A stretch of 64,000 nucleotides of DNA from Actinoplanes oblitus (GCF_030252345.1 NZ_CP126980.1:8317501-8381500); one strand, 5' to 3'; numbered from the stretch's first letter, positions 16,828 through 26,942 are shown. Notes: generated by a model from the letters alone, not told the origin. Numbers and translations: made by a program.

Positions 16828-17603
16828 GCCTCTTGCAGGTCGGGCCGCTGGGTCGAGGTGACCCGGTGGATGGCCCAGGCGGTGAAGGCGAACGTCGCGG
16901 CGTAGATCGGCCAGCTGATCAGGATCCGGACGATGCCCAGGGCGTTCGCCTCGCCGAGCCGCCACAGGTAGAACTGGATCCCGGCGCGCAGGGCCAGCGA
17001 CGCCACCCAGAGCAGGGTGAGCCACTGGAAGGTCCGGAACAGCCGGGTGTTGCCGAACCAGTCCTGCCGGCCCTTGTTGGCCATGATGCCCCAGGCGTAC
17101 CCGATCAGCGGTTTCCGGAACAGCACCGAGAGCAGCAGCGCGGCGGCCTGCCCGAAGGTGAGCAGGATGCCGGGCAGGTAGAAGTTCTTCGCGTCGCCGC
17201 TCTTCCAGGCGAAGTAGGCGCCGAGCGCGATGCCGAACAGCCCGTTGACCGCGTGCCGGACCGGCTGCTTGCGGGCCAGCCGGACGCCGCCGATGGCGAG
17301 CGCCGAACCGACCGACCCGATGATCGCCCAGAGCAGGGCGGTCTGTTTGTCCAGACCCGCCACCGACTCGCCGAGCAGCACGTTGAACAGCACGAAGGCG
17401 AGCACCGGGATGCTCGACTCGATCAGCCCGCGCACCCCGCCGAGCTGCTCGGCGATCTGCTCGCTGAGCGGCGGGAGGGCCTCCTCGTCGTCCGCCTCGG
17501 CGGCCGGCACCGGGTGCAGATCGAGCTCCTCGACGATGTCCTCGGCGAGCCGCTCCTCAACGGTTTCGTGCGCCACATGGCGCGGCTCGTTGCCGGGTGT
17601 CAC
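16824..17603 (-). CDS. DUF3159 membrane protein
   Basis: 259 residues from GTG 17603, which overlaps the upstream OB-fold gene stop as GTGA. An acidic N terminus of about 60 residues (EEALPPLSEQIAEQLGG) precedes about six TM segments in paired helices, with SIPVLAFVLFNVLLG and KPLIGYAWGIMANKG typical of DUF3159 (Rv2693c type). Function is unknown; the family is conserved in this actinobacterial neighbourhood beside ceoBC and the OB-fold gene, so a role linked to ion homeostasis or envelope is conceivable but unproven. Confidence 0.88.
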   Translation of the reverse strand: MTPGNEPRHVAHETVEERLAEDIVEELDLHPVPAAEADDEEALPPLSEQIAEQLGGVRGLIESSIPVLAFVLFNVLLGESVAGLDKQTALLWAIIGSVGSALAIGGVRLARKQPVRHAVNGLFGIALGAYFAWKSGDAKNFYLPGILLTFGQAAALLLSVLFRKPLIGYAWGIMANKGRQDWFGNTRLFRTFQWLTLLWVASLALRAGIQFYLWRLGEANALGIVRILISWPIYAATFAFTAWAIHRVTSTQRPDLQEA

Positions 17604-17977
17604 CGGGGCGCCTCCAGCTCGTAGAACGGGTTGTAGATGACCTTGCGGTCGTCCCGGATCGCGATCCGGCCACGCGCGGTGAGCTGGCGCCCGGGCTCGA
17701 TGCCGGCGATCGACCGGCGGCCCAGGAACACCAGCGTGACCACGTCGCTGCCGTCCCAGAGGTCGGCCTCCAGGGTGGGCAGGTTGGTCCGTGGAGTGTA
17801 CGCCACGGTGCGCAGTCGCCCGGACACCGAAACGACCTGTCCCCGCCGGCACTGGCCGGCGGGCATCGCGCCACATTTCGCCGAGTCCCGCTGCAGCTCC
17901 CGAGCGTCGAGCTCGGAATCGGTGGCGGTGAGCCGGTCCAGGAACCGGCGCAGGCCGGTCCGCTCCTCCGTGGTCAT
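17600..17977 (-). CDS. OB-fold nucleic-acid-binding-like protein
   Basis: 125 residues. After a short helical N terminus (RRFLDRLTATDSELDARELQ) comes an OB-fold: VVSVSGRLRTVAYTPR, LEADLWDGSDVVTLVFLG, GRQLTARGRIAIRDDRKVIYNP. Similar to the Rv2694c family found between DUF3159 and DUF3710. It lies in a leftward operon dut-DUF3710-OB-DUF3159. Two cysteines (CGAMPAGQC) sit before the barrel. It may bind nucleic acid or protein; the fold alone does not decide. Confidence 0.85.
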   Translation of the reverse strand: MTTEERTGLRRFLDRLTATDSELDARELQRDSAKCGAMPAGQCRRGQVVSVSGRLRTVAYTPRTNLPTLEADLWDGSDVVTLVFLGRRSIAGIEPGRQLTARGRIAIRDDRKVIYNPFYELEAPR

Positions 17978-18002
17978 GACTTCACGGTAACCCCATCCGG
18001 TC

Positions 18003-18650
18003 TCAAACTTGCTGTCCGGGGCCCTGCTCGGCCATCTCCTTCGGCAGCCGCAGCGGGAGCGGCTCCCGGACCGGCCGGGGTTCGTTGTCGCGGACCACGA
18101 CCAGGCCCTCCAGCGCCTCGCCGAGCACACCCTCGCGGGACGTGTCGGCGGCCGCGGCGCCCTGGAACAGCGCCCGGACCATCCAGCGCGGGCCGTCCAC
18201 GCCGACGAAGCGCACGTCGGCCTGGCCCTCCGGGGTGTTCACCCGGGCCAGCAGCTCGGTGCCGTACCGCCCGGTGAGCTCCTGCGGCTGGACGCCGTCC
18301 TCGCGCATCGCGACGGCGATCTCCTCGCGGACCTCGTCCCAGATGCCCTCGGTCCGGGGCGCCGCGAACACGCCGAGCTGCAGGGCGCTCTCGCCGTCGA
18401 CCAGGACGACCTGCTCGACCCCGCCCTCGGGGTTGGCCTGCACCCGCACCTCGACGCCCTCGATCGCCGGGATCTGCAGGCTGCCCAGGTCGAGCCGCTG
18501 CACGCCGGCCGGGGCGTACTTGAGGTCCCACGGGCCGTACTCGGGCGCCGGGGCTTCCCCGTCGGCCGCCAGGCTCTGGGCGAGCGCCTTGGAGGGCGGC
18601 GCGTCGGCCGCGCGTACGTGCTTGGCGCCCTCGCGCTTACGGGAGAACAT
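18003..18650 (-). CDS. DUF3710 protein
   Basis: 215 residues from ATG 18650. The N terminus is basic ([13 protein letters not shown]) and followed by a conserved [11 protein letters not shown] region and the [20 protein letters not shown] core, ending in [12 protein letters not shown]. This is the DUF3710 family (Rv2696c type) always found next to dut. The start lies 14 bp inside the 3' end of dut, implying translational coupling. No enzymatic motif is visible and the function is unknown. Confidence 0.9.
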   Translation of the reverse strand: MFSRKREGAKHVRAADAPPSKALAQSLAADGEAPAPEYGPWDLKYAPAGVQRLDLGSLQIPAIEGVEVRVQANPEGGVEQVVLVDGESALQLGVFAAPRTEGIWDEVREEIAVAMREDGVQPQELTGRYGTELLARVNTPEGQADVRFVGVDGPRWMVRALFQGAAAADTSREGVLGEALEGLVVVRDNEPRPVREPLPLRLPKEMAEQGPGQQV

Positions 18651-19113
18651 CACTGCCAGCCTTTCCTTCACCAAAGCCACCGGTCGAACCGTGCCCGCCG
18701 GCGCCCCGCGCGGTGTCGTCGAGGGTCTCCACCAGGTGGAACACCGCTCGCTCCACCCGCTGGACGACGAGCTGGGCGATGCGGTCACCACGGGAGATCT
18801 TCACGGTCCGCGCCGGGTCATGATTGATCAGGTTGACGAGAATCTCGCCACGGTAACCGGCGTCGACCGTACCGGGCGCGTTGAGCACCGTCACGCCGAG
18901 GCGAGCGGCCAGCCCGGAACGCGGGTGGACCAGCCCGACGAAGCCGTCCGGGATGGCGACCGCGATACCGGTCCGGACCTTGACCCGGGCCCCCGGCGCG
19001 ATCTCCGCCTCCTCGGCCGCGACCAGGTCGGCGCCGGCGTCACCGGGGTGCGCGTAGGCCGGCAGCGGCAGGTCCGGGTCGATCAGGCGAACCTGAATGA
19101 CTACGTCGCTCAA
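18637..19113 (-). CDS. dut: dUTP diphosphatase
   Basis: 158 residues. Hydrolyses dUTP to dUMP and pyrophosphate, keeping uracil out of DNA and supplying dTMP synthesis. The five dUTPase motifs are present: [40 protein letters not shown] and the C-terminal GHGSTGGFG that closes over the active site of the homotrimer. The start is a TTG at 19113 ([17 protein letters not shown]), preceded by GGAATC. It begins the leftward dut-DUF3710-OB-DUF3159 operon and diverges from DUF3093, as in mycobacteria. Confidence 0.96.
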   Translation of the reverse strand: MSDVVIQVRLIDPDLPLPAYAHPGDAGADLVAAEEAEIAPGARVKVRTGIAVAIPDGFVGLVHPRSGLAARLGVTVLNAPGTVDAGYRGEILVNLINHDPARTVKISRGDRIAQLVVQRVERAVFHLVETLDDTARGAGGHGSTGGFGEGKAGSDVLP

Positions 19114-19206
19114 CGGAAGATTCCTTCACTTCTGTACGGCTCCGGGCGGTGCTTACCCTGCCATCCTGCCGCGCCTCGCAGCGGAGGCGCGCCGTACCCT
19201 TCGAGG

Positions 19207-19734
19207 GTGACACCCCAGCCCCCGGCCCGCACCGACCAGACCCATCAGGAACGCCTCGGCCTGCCGTGGTGGGCGTGGCCCGCCGGGCTGCTGGTCGGCG
19301 CCATCCTCGCCACCGAGCTGACCCTGGGCATCCCCGAGCTGCCCGCCTGGCTGCCCTACGCGGTGCTGCTCCCGCTCTCGGTGCTGCTGCTGCTCCCACT
19401 GAGCCGGCTGCGGGTCGCGGTGCGCGACGGCGCGTTCCTGGTCGACGACGCCCGGCTCCCGGTCGAGTTCATCGCCGACGTGGTGGCCCTGGACGCGGCC
19501 GGCAAGCGGGAGGCGCTCGGGGTGGGCGCGCACCCGACGGCCTTCGTGGTGCAGCGGCCGTGGATCGGCACCGCCGTGCAGGTGCTGCTCGACGACCCGG
19601 CCGACCCGACGCCGTACTGGGTGGTCAGCACCCGGCGGCCGGTCGAGCTGGCCACCACGCTGCTCGCGGTCAGTCGCCGAGCTCGCGCCGCCCGGAACCC
19701 TTCGACAGCTGCGGATCCGGCCGGCCCCGCCTGA
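19207..19734 (+). CDS. DUF3093 membrane protein
   Basis: 175 residues from GTG 19207, with TCGAGG just upstream. Two TM helices (about residues 19-38 and 44-65) are followed by a cytoplasmic beta-rich domain with PVEFIADVVALDAAGKREALG, WIGTAVQVLL and PYWVVSTRRPVELATTL, all typical of DUF3093 (Rv2698). Its last 65 bp overlap the 3' end of the convergent hypothetical gene, so the C-terminal 20 or so residues are jointly constrained. Function unknown. Confidence 0.9.
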   Translation: MTPQPPARTDQTHQERLGLPWWAWPAGLLVGAILATELTLGIPELPAWLPYAVLLPLSVLLLLPLSRLRVAVRDGAFLVDDARLPVEFIADVVALDAAGKREALGVGAHPTAFVVQRPWIGTAVQVLLDDPADPTPYWVVSTRRPVELATTLLAVSRRARAARNPSTAADPAGPA

Positions 19735-20512
19735 GGTCGTCGCGCACCCGTTCGCCGACGGCGCGGGTGGCCCGCCTGTTCAGATAACTGGCGACTGCGG
19801 CGCCGGTCAGCATCGGGCCGAACGAGGTCAGGTTGCGCCCGAACCGGTGCAGCAGCCTCTTCTGCAGGTCGCGGCGGGTGGCCGTGCTCAGCACGGTGGC
19901 CAGGCCGACCCCGGGCAGCATCGGGTTGATCCCGCGCTGGCCGGCCCAGGACTGGACCAGGCTGACCGCGCGCTCGGTCCCGTTGCCGGCGATCGACGCG
20001 CCGTACAGCTCGTGCAACTCGCCGATCAGCTTCATCTCGATCGCGACCACGCCGATCGTCTCGGCGGAGAGCAGCACCGGCGCGGAGAGCAGGGTGGGCG
20101 TCGCGGCCCACTCGATCGACGCGACACCGCCACCGGCCGCGCCGACACCGGCCGTCGCCCGGGCGGCGTTGCGGATCAGACGCTCGGCCAGGGCGTCGTC
20201 GTCCATGCCGGGGAAGTGCCGGCGCAGTGTCTCGCGGCTGCGCACCGGGACGTGCGGCGCCACGTCGGCGACCACGTCGGCCATCCAGCGCAGCGCGGCG
20301 CGCGGCTTGAAGACCTGGCTCAGCCCACGCCGGCGCACGTCACCGACCAGGCGGCCGAGCAGCCGTCGCCGGCCGGACGGCTCCAGGTCGTCGGCGGTGA
20401 GGGCCGCGACGGTACGGCCCAGCTCGTCGTCGGCCGGTGCCTCGGCCGGAGTCCCCAGCGGGTCGGCGCCGGTGCCGGCCGCGGAGTCGGGTTCGCGGTC
20501 CGGTTGACTCAT
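19670..20512 (-). CDS. Hypothetical helical protein, possibly EcsC-like
   Basis: 280 residues from ATG 20512. An acidic low-complexity N terminus is followed by an Arg-rich stretch, then two apolar glycine/alanine helical regions (ATAGVGAAGGGVASIEWAA and PVLLSAETIGVVAIEMKLIG) and a basic C terminus. The helix composition resembles EcsC-family proteins, but I cannot confirm that. It is inserted in the conserved dut-DUF4193 interval and its 3' end runs into the DUF3093 gene on the other strand. No catalytic motif was seen. Confidence 0.75.
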   Translation of the reverse strand: MSQPDREPDSAAGTGADPLGTPAEAPADDELGRTVAALTADDLEPSGRRRLLGRLVGDVRRRGLSQVFKPRAALRWMADVVADVAPHVPVRSRETLRRHFPGMDDDALAERLIRNAARATAGVGAAGGGVASIEWAATPTLLSAPVLLSAETIGVVAIEMKLIGELHELYGASIAGNGTERAVSLVQSWAGQRGINPMLPGVGLATVLSTATRRDLQKRLLHRFGRNLTSFGPMLTGAAVASYLNRRATRAVGERVRDDLRRGRPDPQLSKGSGRRELGD

Positions 20513-20609
20513 CGTCGTCCTCCCCCTCGTCGTCACCGGTACAGTGCCCGGCTCCGCATCAGGGTCAAACCCCGTGTAGGTGAAACGCGCTGCGCGCGAG
20601 CACGCCCTC

Positions 20610-20906
20610 TCAGGCGCACTCGCGGCAGATCAGCTCCCCGTTTCGCTCCGCGGCCAGCTGGCTGCGGTGGTGCACGAGGAAACAGCGGGAGCAGCGGAAC
20701 TCGTCGGTCTGCATCGGCAGCACCTTGACGGTCAGCTCCTCGTCGGCCAGGTCGGCGCCGGGCAGCTCGAAGCTCTCCGCGACCTCGACCTCGTCCACAT
20801 CAACAGAACCCGACTGCGAGTCGGTACGACGGGACTTGAGCTCCTCGAGGCTGTCCTCGCCGAGGTCGACCTCATCGCGACGCGGGGCGTCGTAGTCGGT
20901 GGCCAT
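20610..20906 (-). CDS. DUF4193 zinc-ribbon-like protein
   Basis: 98 residues. An acidic N-terminal half (VDLGEDSLEELKSRR and VDVDEVEVAESFELPGADL) leads to a C-terminal zinc ribbon with CSRC and CREC separated by about 24 residues. This is the DUF4193 family (Rv2699c), conserved upstream of cei and sigA. Similar architectures bind RNA polymerase or nucleic acid, but no function is established here. A perfect 7-bp palindrome lies in its upstream region. Confidence 0.93.
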   Translation of the reverse strand: MATDYDAPRRDEVDLGEDSLEELKSRRTDSQSGSVDVDEVEVAESFELPGADLADEELTVKVLPMQTDEFRCSRCFLVHHRSQLAAERNGELICRECA

Positions 20907-20939
20907 CGGTCTTCACTCTCCTGTATCGATGTGTCACTT

Positions 20940-20954
20940 GGCGTTAGTAACGCC
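20940..20954. promoter_or_regulatory. Perfect palindrome upstream of DUF4193 gene
   Basis: GGCGTTA-G-TAACGCC is a perfect 7-bp inverted repeat around one central base, 34 bp upstream of the DUF4193 ATG in the 348-bp divergent region shared with cei. Compact symmetry suggests a dimeric repressor site. The rest of the gap (20955-21254) shows no gene. Confidence 0.4.
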
Positions 20955-21254
20955 GATGACATGGTTTCGGTTCCCGGTTCCGCCAGACGATTTCTGACAC
21001 TCGTTCGGACACCGAGTTCGAGCCCGGCGAGCGCGGAACCTTACCGCTGTCGCGGCAGAGTTGTACGCCCACTGACGGCACATTGTTCCCGATGTGATTG
21101 AGGCGACATCAAAGTAGGGGTCCCGACCTCTGGATCATCGTCGGCGCGCCGGAAGCATTCCCTGTTTCCGCGCGCCTGGCGGACAGACGCTAACCTCTCG
21201 ACAGGCCCGGCGACCTCACCGGGGCCTCTCGTTCGATCCTGGAGAGCCAACCCC

Positions 21255-21803
21255 ATGAGCTTTGCGCGCGTCCGAGCGCTCGTCGTCGTCGGCGTGCTCG
21301 CCGTGGCCGCGATCGTCTTCGTCATCGTCGCGCTGGTTCGCGACAAGCAGTCGGATGTCGCGAACGGTGCCAATTGCCCCGACGGTGCCCCGCTCGCGGA
21401 CGTGCAACTGCCGGACGATCCCGCCGAGGTGACCCTCAAGGTGTTCAACGGCACCAAGCGGGCCGGCCTGGCCGACCAGGTGAGCACGGAGTTCAAGAAC
21501 CGCCGGTTCACCGTACAGCCCACCGGGAAGGGCAAGGCCAAGTTCGACGGGGTCGCCGAGATCCGGTACGGCCCGGACACCGTGGGCAAGGCCCAGCTGG
21601 TCCGGGCGTACTTCCTCGCCCAGTCGAAGATGGTCTACAACGCGAAGCGCAAGGGCTCGGTCATCGAGATCGTCATCGGCGACAACTTCCAGCAGCTGGC
21701 GACCACCACCGAGGTGAACCAGTCGCTGGTCGAGATCGGCGAGCCGGAGGTGCCGCCGGGCGCCTGCGTCAAGCCGGTGACGAAGAAGCCCGAGGCCGAC
21801 TGA
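21255..21803 (+). CDS. cei: Cei-like envelope integrity protein (LytR_C domain)
   Basis: 182 residues: a short cytoplasmic start, one TM (about residues 8-29), and an extracytoplasmic LytR_C domain (about 58-150) beginning EVTLKVFNGTKRAGLADQV and including IRYGPDTVGKAQLVRAYF. The position between DUF4193 and suhB is that of M. tuberculosis Rv2700 (Cei), needed for cell-envelope integrity. Two cysteines (Cys41 and Cys174) may form a disulfide outside. The gene ends 2 bp from the convergent suhB stop. ATG follows GGAGAG. The function is inferred from synteny plus domain. Confidence 0.88.
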   Translation: MSFARVRALVVVGVLAVAAIVFVIVALVRDKQSDVANGANCPDGAPLADVQLPDDPAEVTLKVFNGTKRAGLADQVSTEFKNRRFTVQPTGKGKAKFDGVAEIRYGPDTVGKAQLVRAYFLAQSKMVYNAKRKGSVIEIVIGDNFQQLATTTEVNQSLVEIGEPEVPPGACVKPVTKKPEAD

Positions 21804-21805
21804 GG

Positions 21806-22627
21806 CTACGGGCCGCCCGCGGCGTCCAGCTCGACCAGCAGGTCGTGCAGCGCCGGGAAGAGCGCGGGCGGGGCCAGGAGCACCATCTCCGGTCCCGCCG
21901 GAGCGCCGCCCAGCCCGGCCACCACCATCCCGGCCTCGGCGGCGATCAGGCCACCGGCCGCGTGGTCCCACGCGTTGAGACCCTTCTCGAAGAACGCGTC
22001 CAGTTTGCCCTCGGCGGCCAGGCAGAGGTCGAGGGACGCGGCACCGAGCCGCCGGATGTCACGCACCCGGGTGATCATCTGGGCGAAGACCCGGCCCTGG
22101 TGTGCCCGGCGCCGCGGGTCGTACCCGAACCCGGTGCCGACCAGCGCCTGACCCAGGACGGTCTCGGTGGAGCAGGCCAGCCGCCGCCCGGCCCGCCAGG
22201 CGCCGCCGCCGCGGGTCGCGGTCCACTCGTCGCCGGTCGCCGCGTTCACCACCACGCCGGCCACCACCTCGCCGTTCACCTCGGCGGCCAGCGAGACCGC
22301 GTACTGCGGCAGGCCGTAGAGGTAGTTCACGGTGCCGTCGATCGGGTCCAGGATCCACCGGACCGCGCCCGGCTCGGCGGTGCCGTCGTCGCCGTACTCC
22401 TCGCCCAGCACGCCGTCGCCCGGCCGCTCGGCCCGCAGCGCCTCCACCACCTGGCGCTCGACCGCCTTGTCCGCCGCCGTGACGACGTCCGTGTCGGTGC
22501 TCTTGGTCTGCACGTCACCGATCGCCTCGTCGCGCATCCGGCGCGCGGTGGCCGCCGCCTCCCGGGCCACCCGGACGGCGATCGCCAGCAACTCGCCGGG
22601 CGACGTGCCCGGAGAAATCTCGCTCAC
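21806..22627 (-). CDS. suhB: Inositol monophosphatase family protein (SuhB-like)
   Basis: 273 residues, the family norm. A Mg2+-dependent phosphatase acting on inositol-1-phosphate or related sugar phosphates. Metal and substrate motifs are complete: GEEYGDD (motif for the first Glu), DPIDGTVNYLYGLP, and WDHAAGGLIAAEAG. In actinobacteria it may feed inositol for phosphatidylinositol and mycothiol-type thiols. Divergent from sigA, as in mycobacteria, but ppgK, which lies between suhB and sigA there, is missing. Start ATG at 22627. Confidence 0.93.
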   Translation of the reverse strand: MSEISPGTSPGELLAIAVRVAREAAATARRMRDEAIGDVQTKSTDTDVVTAADKAVERQVVEALRAERPGDGVLGEEYGDDGTAEPGAVRWILDPIDGTVNYLYGLPQYAVSLAAEVNGEVVAGVVVNAATGDEWTATRGGGAWRAGRRLACSTETVLGQALVGTGFGYDPRRRAHQGRVFAQMITRVRDIRRLGAASLDLCLAAEGKLDAFFEKGLNAWDHAAGGLIAAEAGMVVAGLGGAPAGPEMVLLAPPALFPALHDLLVELDAAGGP

Positions 22628-22730
22628 GTTTGGGTCCTTTCCGCCGATACGATTCTCGCCCGAAGCGTCCTTGACGAGGTCGTCGGCCCCCGGCGGCGTG
22701 CTGCGGGGGGAGGATCTCGTCGGACGGCGC

Positions 22731-22736
22731 TACAAT
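22731..22736 (+). promoter_or_regulatory. Candidate -10 element for sigA
   Basis: TACAAT at 22731-22736 in the 254-bp suhB-sigA divergent region is the best -10-like hexamer, about 145 bp before the sigA start. No clear -35 is seen 17 bp upstream; a TTGACG occurs at 22671-22676 but is too far away. The call is tentative. Confidence 0.35.
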
Positions 22737-22881
22737 TCACCCCTGCCCACGCTTCACGGACGTTCACTGCGGGACGCGTCGTGACCCGGGGGCTCCCAAA
22801 ATCGACTCCGGCGAGACTCGCCCCCGCGTGCTGCGCTGGACCACGGCCGTGCCCAAACTCATCGCCTCCGGAAGGTCATTC

Positions 22882-24432
<1,551 letters not shown>

Positions 24433-24460
24433 GCCGTTCAGTCAACATTACGTGTCCGTT

Positions 24461-24494
24461 TGGTCACCACCCGTACATCAACGGGTGGTGATCA
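24461..24494 (+). terminator. Intrinsic terminator downstream of sigA
   Basis: CACCACCCGT (24465-24474) pairs perfectly with ACGGGTGGTG (24481-24490) across a 6-nt loop, and flanking bases extend the stem. It starts 33 bp after the sigA stop. A weak T content follows, as is usual for high-GC actinobacteria. Confidence 0.75.
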
Positions 24495-24676
24495 GACCGT
24501 TGTGCAGAAGTGATCGTTGACGTGGCACCCTGGGATCACGGCACACTAGTCGGAACCGGTGTGACCTCGGTCCCCCCGGGGCACTCTGGGAAGGCTGCAA
24601 CGTCGCAGGGTGTTGCACGATGTGTGAGCAGTAGCCGAGGAACATGTTCATCGGTGACGAACAGAGGAGGAAGGCG

Positions 24677-24919
24677 ATGACCCCGACCCTCACGCCGCCG
24701 GCGGGAAATCTGTCCGGCCTAGCAGCCGATGAACGGTGCGACCGCTGCAATGCAGCCGGGAAGCTCCGTTTGACACTGGCGGGCGGTGGCGATCTGGTCT
24801 TCTGCGGCCACCACGCCAACCGTTACGCCGAGGACCTGGTGAAGATCGCGGTGCAGTTCTCCGCCGATCCGGAGTTCACCTGGCGAGGCGCAAGCATGAT
24901 GTCGAACTCCAGCAACTAA
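24677..24919 (+). CDS. Small DUF7455-type zinc-binding-like protein
   Basis: 80 residues from ATG 24677, just after a strong GAGGAGGAAGG site. Conserved features are DERCDRCNAAGKLRLTL and LVFCGHHANRYAEDL, giving a CxxC plus CxHH pattern that could bind zinc. This small family commonly sits directly downstream of the primary sigma gene in actinobacteria. It has its own leader (about 240 bp after sigA) and its own terminator. The function is unknown. Confidence 0.88.
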   Translation: MTPTLTPPAGNLSGLAADERCDRCNAAGKLRLTLAGGGDLVFCGHHANRYAEDLVKIAVQFSADPEFTWRGASMMSNSSN

Positions 24920-24956
24920 CAGCTAACAGCGGTCCCCCAACTAAAGACGCGTGACG

Positions 24957-24984
24957 AAAGGGCGCCTCCTGCGGGGCGCCCTTT
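24957..24984 (+). terminator. Intrinsic terminator after DUF7455 gene
   Basis: AAAGGGCGCC (24957-24966) and GGCGCCCTTT (24975-24984) form a perfect 10-bp stem with an 8-nt loop. It ends 65 bp after the stop codon and may act on both strands. From 24985 to 25199 no gene is seen. Confidence 0.85.
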
Positions 24985-25199
24985 CCGCGTGCCCGTCTAC
25001 CGCCGCCCGCCCACCCGCGGTATGGGCCGGGACAACGGCGGGGACCGGGCTGCCGCGGGTCCGGCGGCGCGGTCGGGCAGCCGGAACGAACCAGGCCGGC
25101 GCTGCCCGCCACGACCGTCGCGCGGGCAGAGACGACCACACGAGTCAGGCGGCGGCGCTGCCCGGGACAGGACGGGCCCGCGCGGGGTGCTCAGGTGGA

Positions 25200-26900
25200 T
25201 CAGGCGGCTGCTCGGAGGGCCGGGGCAGGTGCCAGCTCGACGTTGTCGCCGCCTTGGCGTTTGGCTCGGTACATCGCCTCGTCGGCACGGCACAGGGCTT
25301 CGGTGACGGTGGCGGCCGGGGCGACAGCCACACCGATGCTGACCGTGGCGACGCAGTCCGGGATCTCGCGCACCGCGCGGACCATGCGGGTCGCCACCGC
25401 GGCGGCCTCGGCCGGGCCGGCCCCCGGCAGCAGGGCGGCGAACTCGTCGCCGCCGAGGCGGACCACCAGATCACCGGGGCCGACCTGGGCGGCGAGCGCC
25501 GCGGCGATCGAACGCAGCGCGGCGTCGCCCGCGGCGTGACCCCGGGTGTCGTTGATCAGCTTGAACTTGTCGGTGTCGACCAGCAGGACCGCGACACTTC
25601 CCGGGCGGTCGGCGGCCGACCGCACGGCACTGTCGAACGCCCGCCGGTTGGCGATCCCGGTCAGCGGGTCCGCCTCGGCCGCCCGGGCCACCTGCTCGTG
25701 CTGGGCGCGCAGCTGCTCCAGGTCGTACCGGGTGCGTACGGCGTGCAGGGTGTTCAGGCGCTGGCGCCAGAGGGCAGCGGCCAGGCTGTCGCCGTAGGCA
25801 AGGGTGGCTTCGGCGTCCCGGGACCCGCGGTGGGCGAGTAGGACGGCACGGGTGCGGTGGGTGCTGGCGACCACCAGCCAGTCCGCGTCCGGCGGCAGGT
25901 CGTCGGCGGCAGCGGCCATCACCGCCAGGGCCTCGTCGGGGCGACCGGAGCGGAGCAGCGCCACCCCGTGGAACGGCCGGCTGATGGCCAGGGCCTCGGC
26001 CGGGAAGCCGCGGTCGCGCAGCCGCCGGGTGTAGTACTCGATGTCCGAGGCGGCGCCGGCCGGGTCGTGCCGGTCGGCGCGCGAGCAGGCGGCGTAGAGC
26101 AGCGCGTTGTCCCGCCAGGTGACCGCGCCGGCGCCGGAGACCTCGGCGGCGGCCCGGGTGGCGTACCGCTCGGCTTCGGCGGTGTGGCTCTCCGCCTCGG
26201 CGACCCGGTGGATCTGATAGAGCTCCAGGGCCCAGCGCAGGTGCATCTCGGCGAGGTTGAGCAGCCACATCGCGCGGTTGCCGTTCTGCGCGCCGTCCGC
26301 GGTGCTCATGTCGTACGCGCTCTGGAACTGCGGCTCGACCAGCTCGTAGAGGCGGAGTTCGTACCAGCCGATGGCGACCGCGACCCGGGAGTTGACGGCC
26401 GCCACCGGGTCCGGCTCGCCCTCGACCAGCATCTCTGCGGCGACCAGGTCGCGCAGCACCTCGTCGATGTCGCGGTCGCCGTCGACCGGCCCGGACGAAG
26501 CCGACGGCCCGAAAGAAGCCGACGGCCCGGAAGAAACCGATGGTCCGGAAGAAGCCGACGTTTCCGGAGCGGTGGGGAGGGCGGGAGAAGCGGACGGTCC
26601 CGGCGACTCGGCCAGGCGAAGGCGCTGCCAGGCGCGGCTGGCCAGGGCCGCGGCCTGCCAGCCACGGCTGCCCTCCCGCTCGGCGGCCCGCAGCATCGGC
26701 TCGGCCGCCTCGATCGCGGCCCGCTGGTCGCCCCGCGCGATGAAGGCCACCACCCGGACGAAGTGCATGCAGGCCGGCCCGTCGGCGAGGTCGCCGGTGG
26801 CCGCCCGGAGGGCCGTCTCCGCCTCGGCCAGCACGGCGGCCGCGTCACCGGTCTGCGCCCGTTCCAGCAGGCGCACGGCGTGCAGTGTGGTCTCGCGCAT
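25200..26900 (-). CDS. Cytosolic diguanylate cyclase (TPR-like + GGDEF)
   Basis: 566 residues from ATG 26900. The N-terminal 390 residues are alpha-helical and TPR-like (alternating Ala/Leu/Glu helices), interrupted near residue 125 by a Ser/Gly/Pro-rich linker of repeated GPSASSGP-like units. The C-terminal GGDEF domain has the substrate motif DPLTGIANRRAFD and an intact VRLGGDEFAALLPG (near residue 483), so cyclic di-GMP synthesis from GTP is likely. The allosteric I-site RxxD is replaced by GPGD, so product inhibition at that site is not expected. No membrane segment. The ribosome site lies within a 9-bp leader hairpin. Confidence 0.9.
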   Translation of the reverse strand: MRETTLHAVRLLERAQTGDAAAVLAEAETALRAATGDLADGPACMHFVRVVAFIARGDQRAAIEAAEPMLRAAEREGSRGWQAAALASRAWQRLRLAESPGPSASPALPTAPETSASSGPSVSSGPSASFGPSASSGPVDGDRDIDEVLRDLVAAEMLVEGEPDPVAAVNSRVAVAIGWYELRLYELVEPQFQSAYDMSTADGAQNGNRAMWLLNLAEMHLRWALELYQIHRVAEAESHTAEAERYATRAAAEVSGAGAVTWRDNALLYAACSRADRHDPAGAASDIEYYTRRLRDRGFPAEALAISRPFHGVALLRSGRPDEALAVMAAAADDLPPDADWLVVASTHRTRAVLLAHRGSRDAEATLAYGDSLAAALWRQRLNTLHAVRTRYDLEQLRAQHEQVARAAEADPLTGIANRRAFDSAVRSAADRPGSVAVLLVDTDKFKLINDTRGHAAGDAALRSIAAALAAQVGPGDLVVRLGGDEFAALLPGAGPAEAAAVATRMVRAVREIPDCVATVSIGVAVAPAATVTEALCRADEAMYRAKRQGGDNVELAPAPALRAAA

Positions 26901-26908
26901 AGAAAACA

Positions 26909-26942
26909 CCCCTCCGGGGGCACTGATCGGCCGCCGGAGGGG
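26909..26942 (-). promoter_or_regulatory. Leader hairpin covering the ribosome site of the diguanylate cyclase gene
   Basis: In the mRNA CCCCUCCGG (complement of 26934-26942) pairs perfectly with CCGGAGGGG (complement of 26909-26917) across a 16-nt loop. The second arm contains the Shine-Dalgarno that precedes the AUG by about 8-10 nt. Stable pairing would block initiation, implying control by temperature, an RNA-binding protein or coupled transcription. The pairing is seen; the control is inference. Confidence 0.55.
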
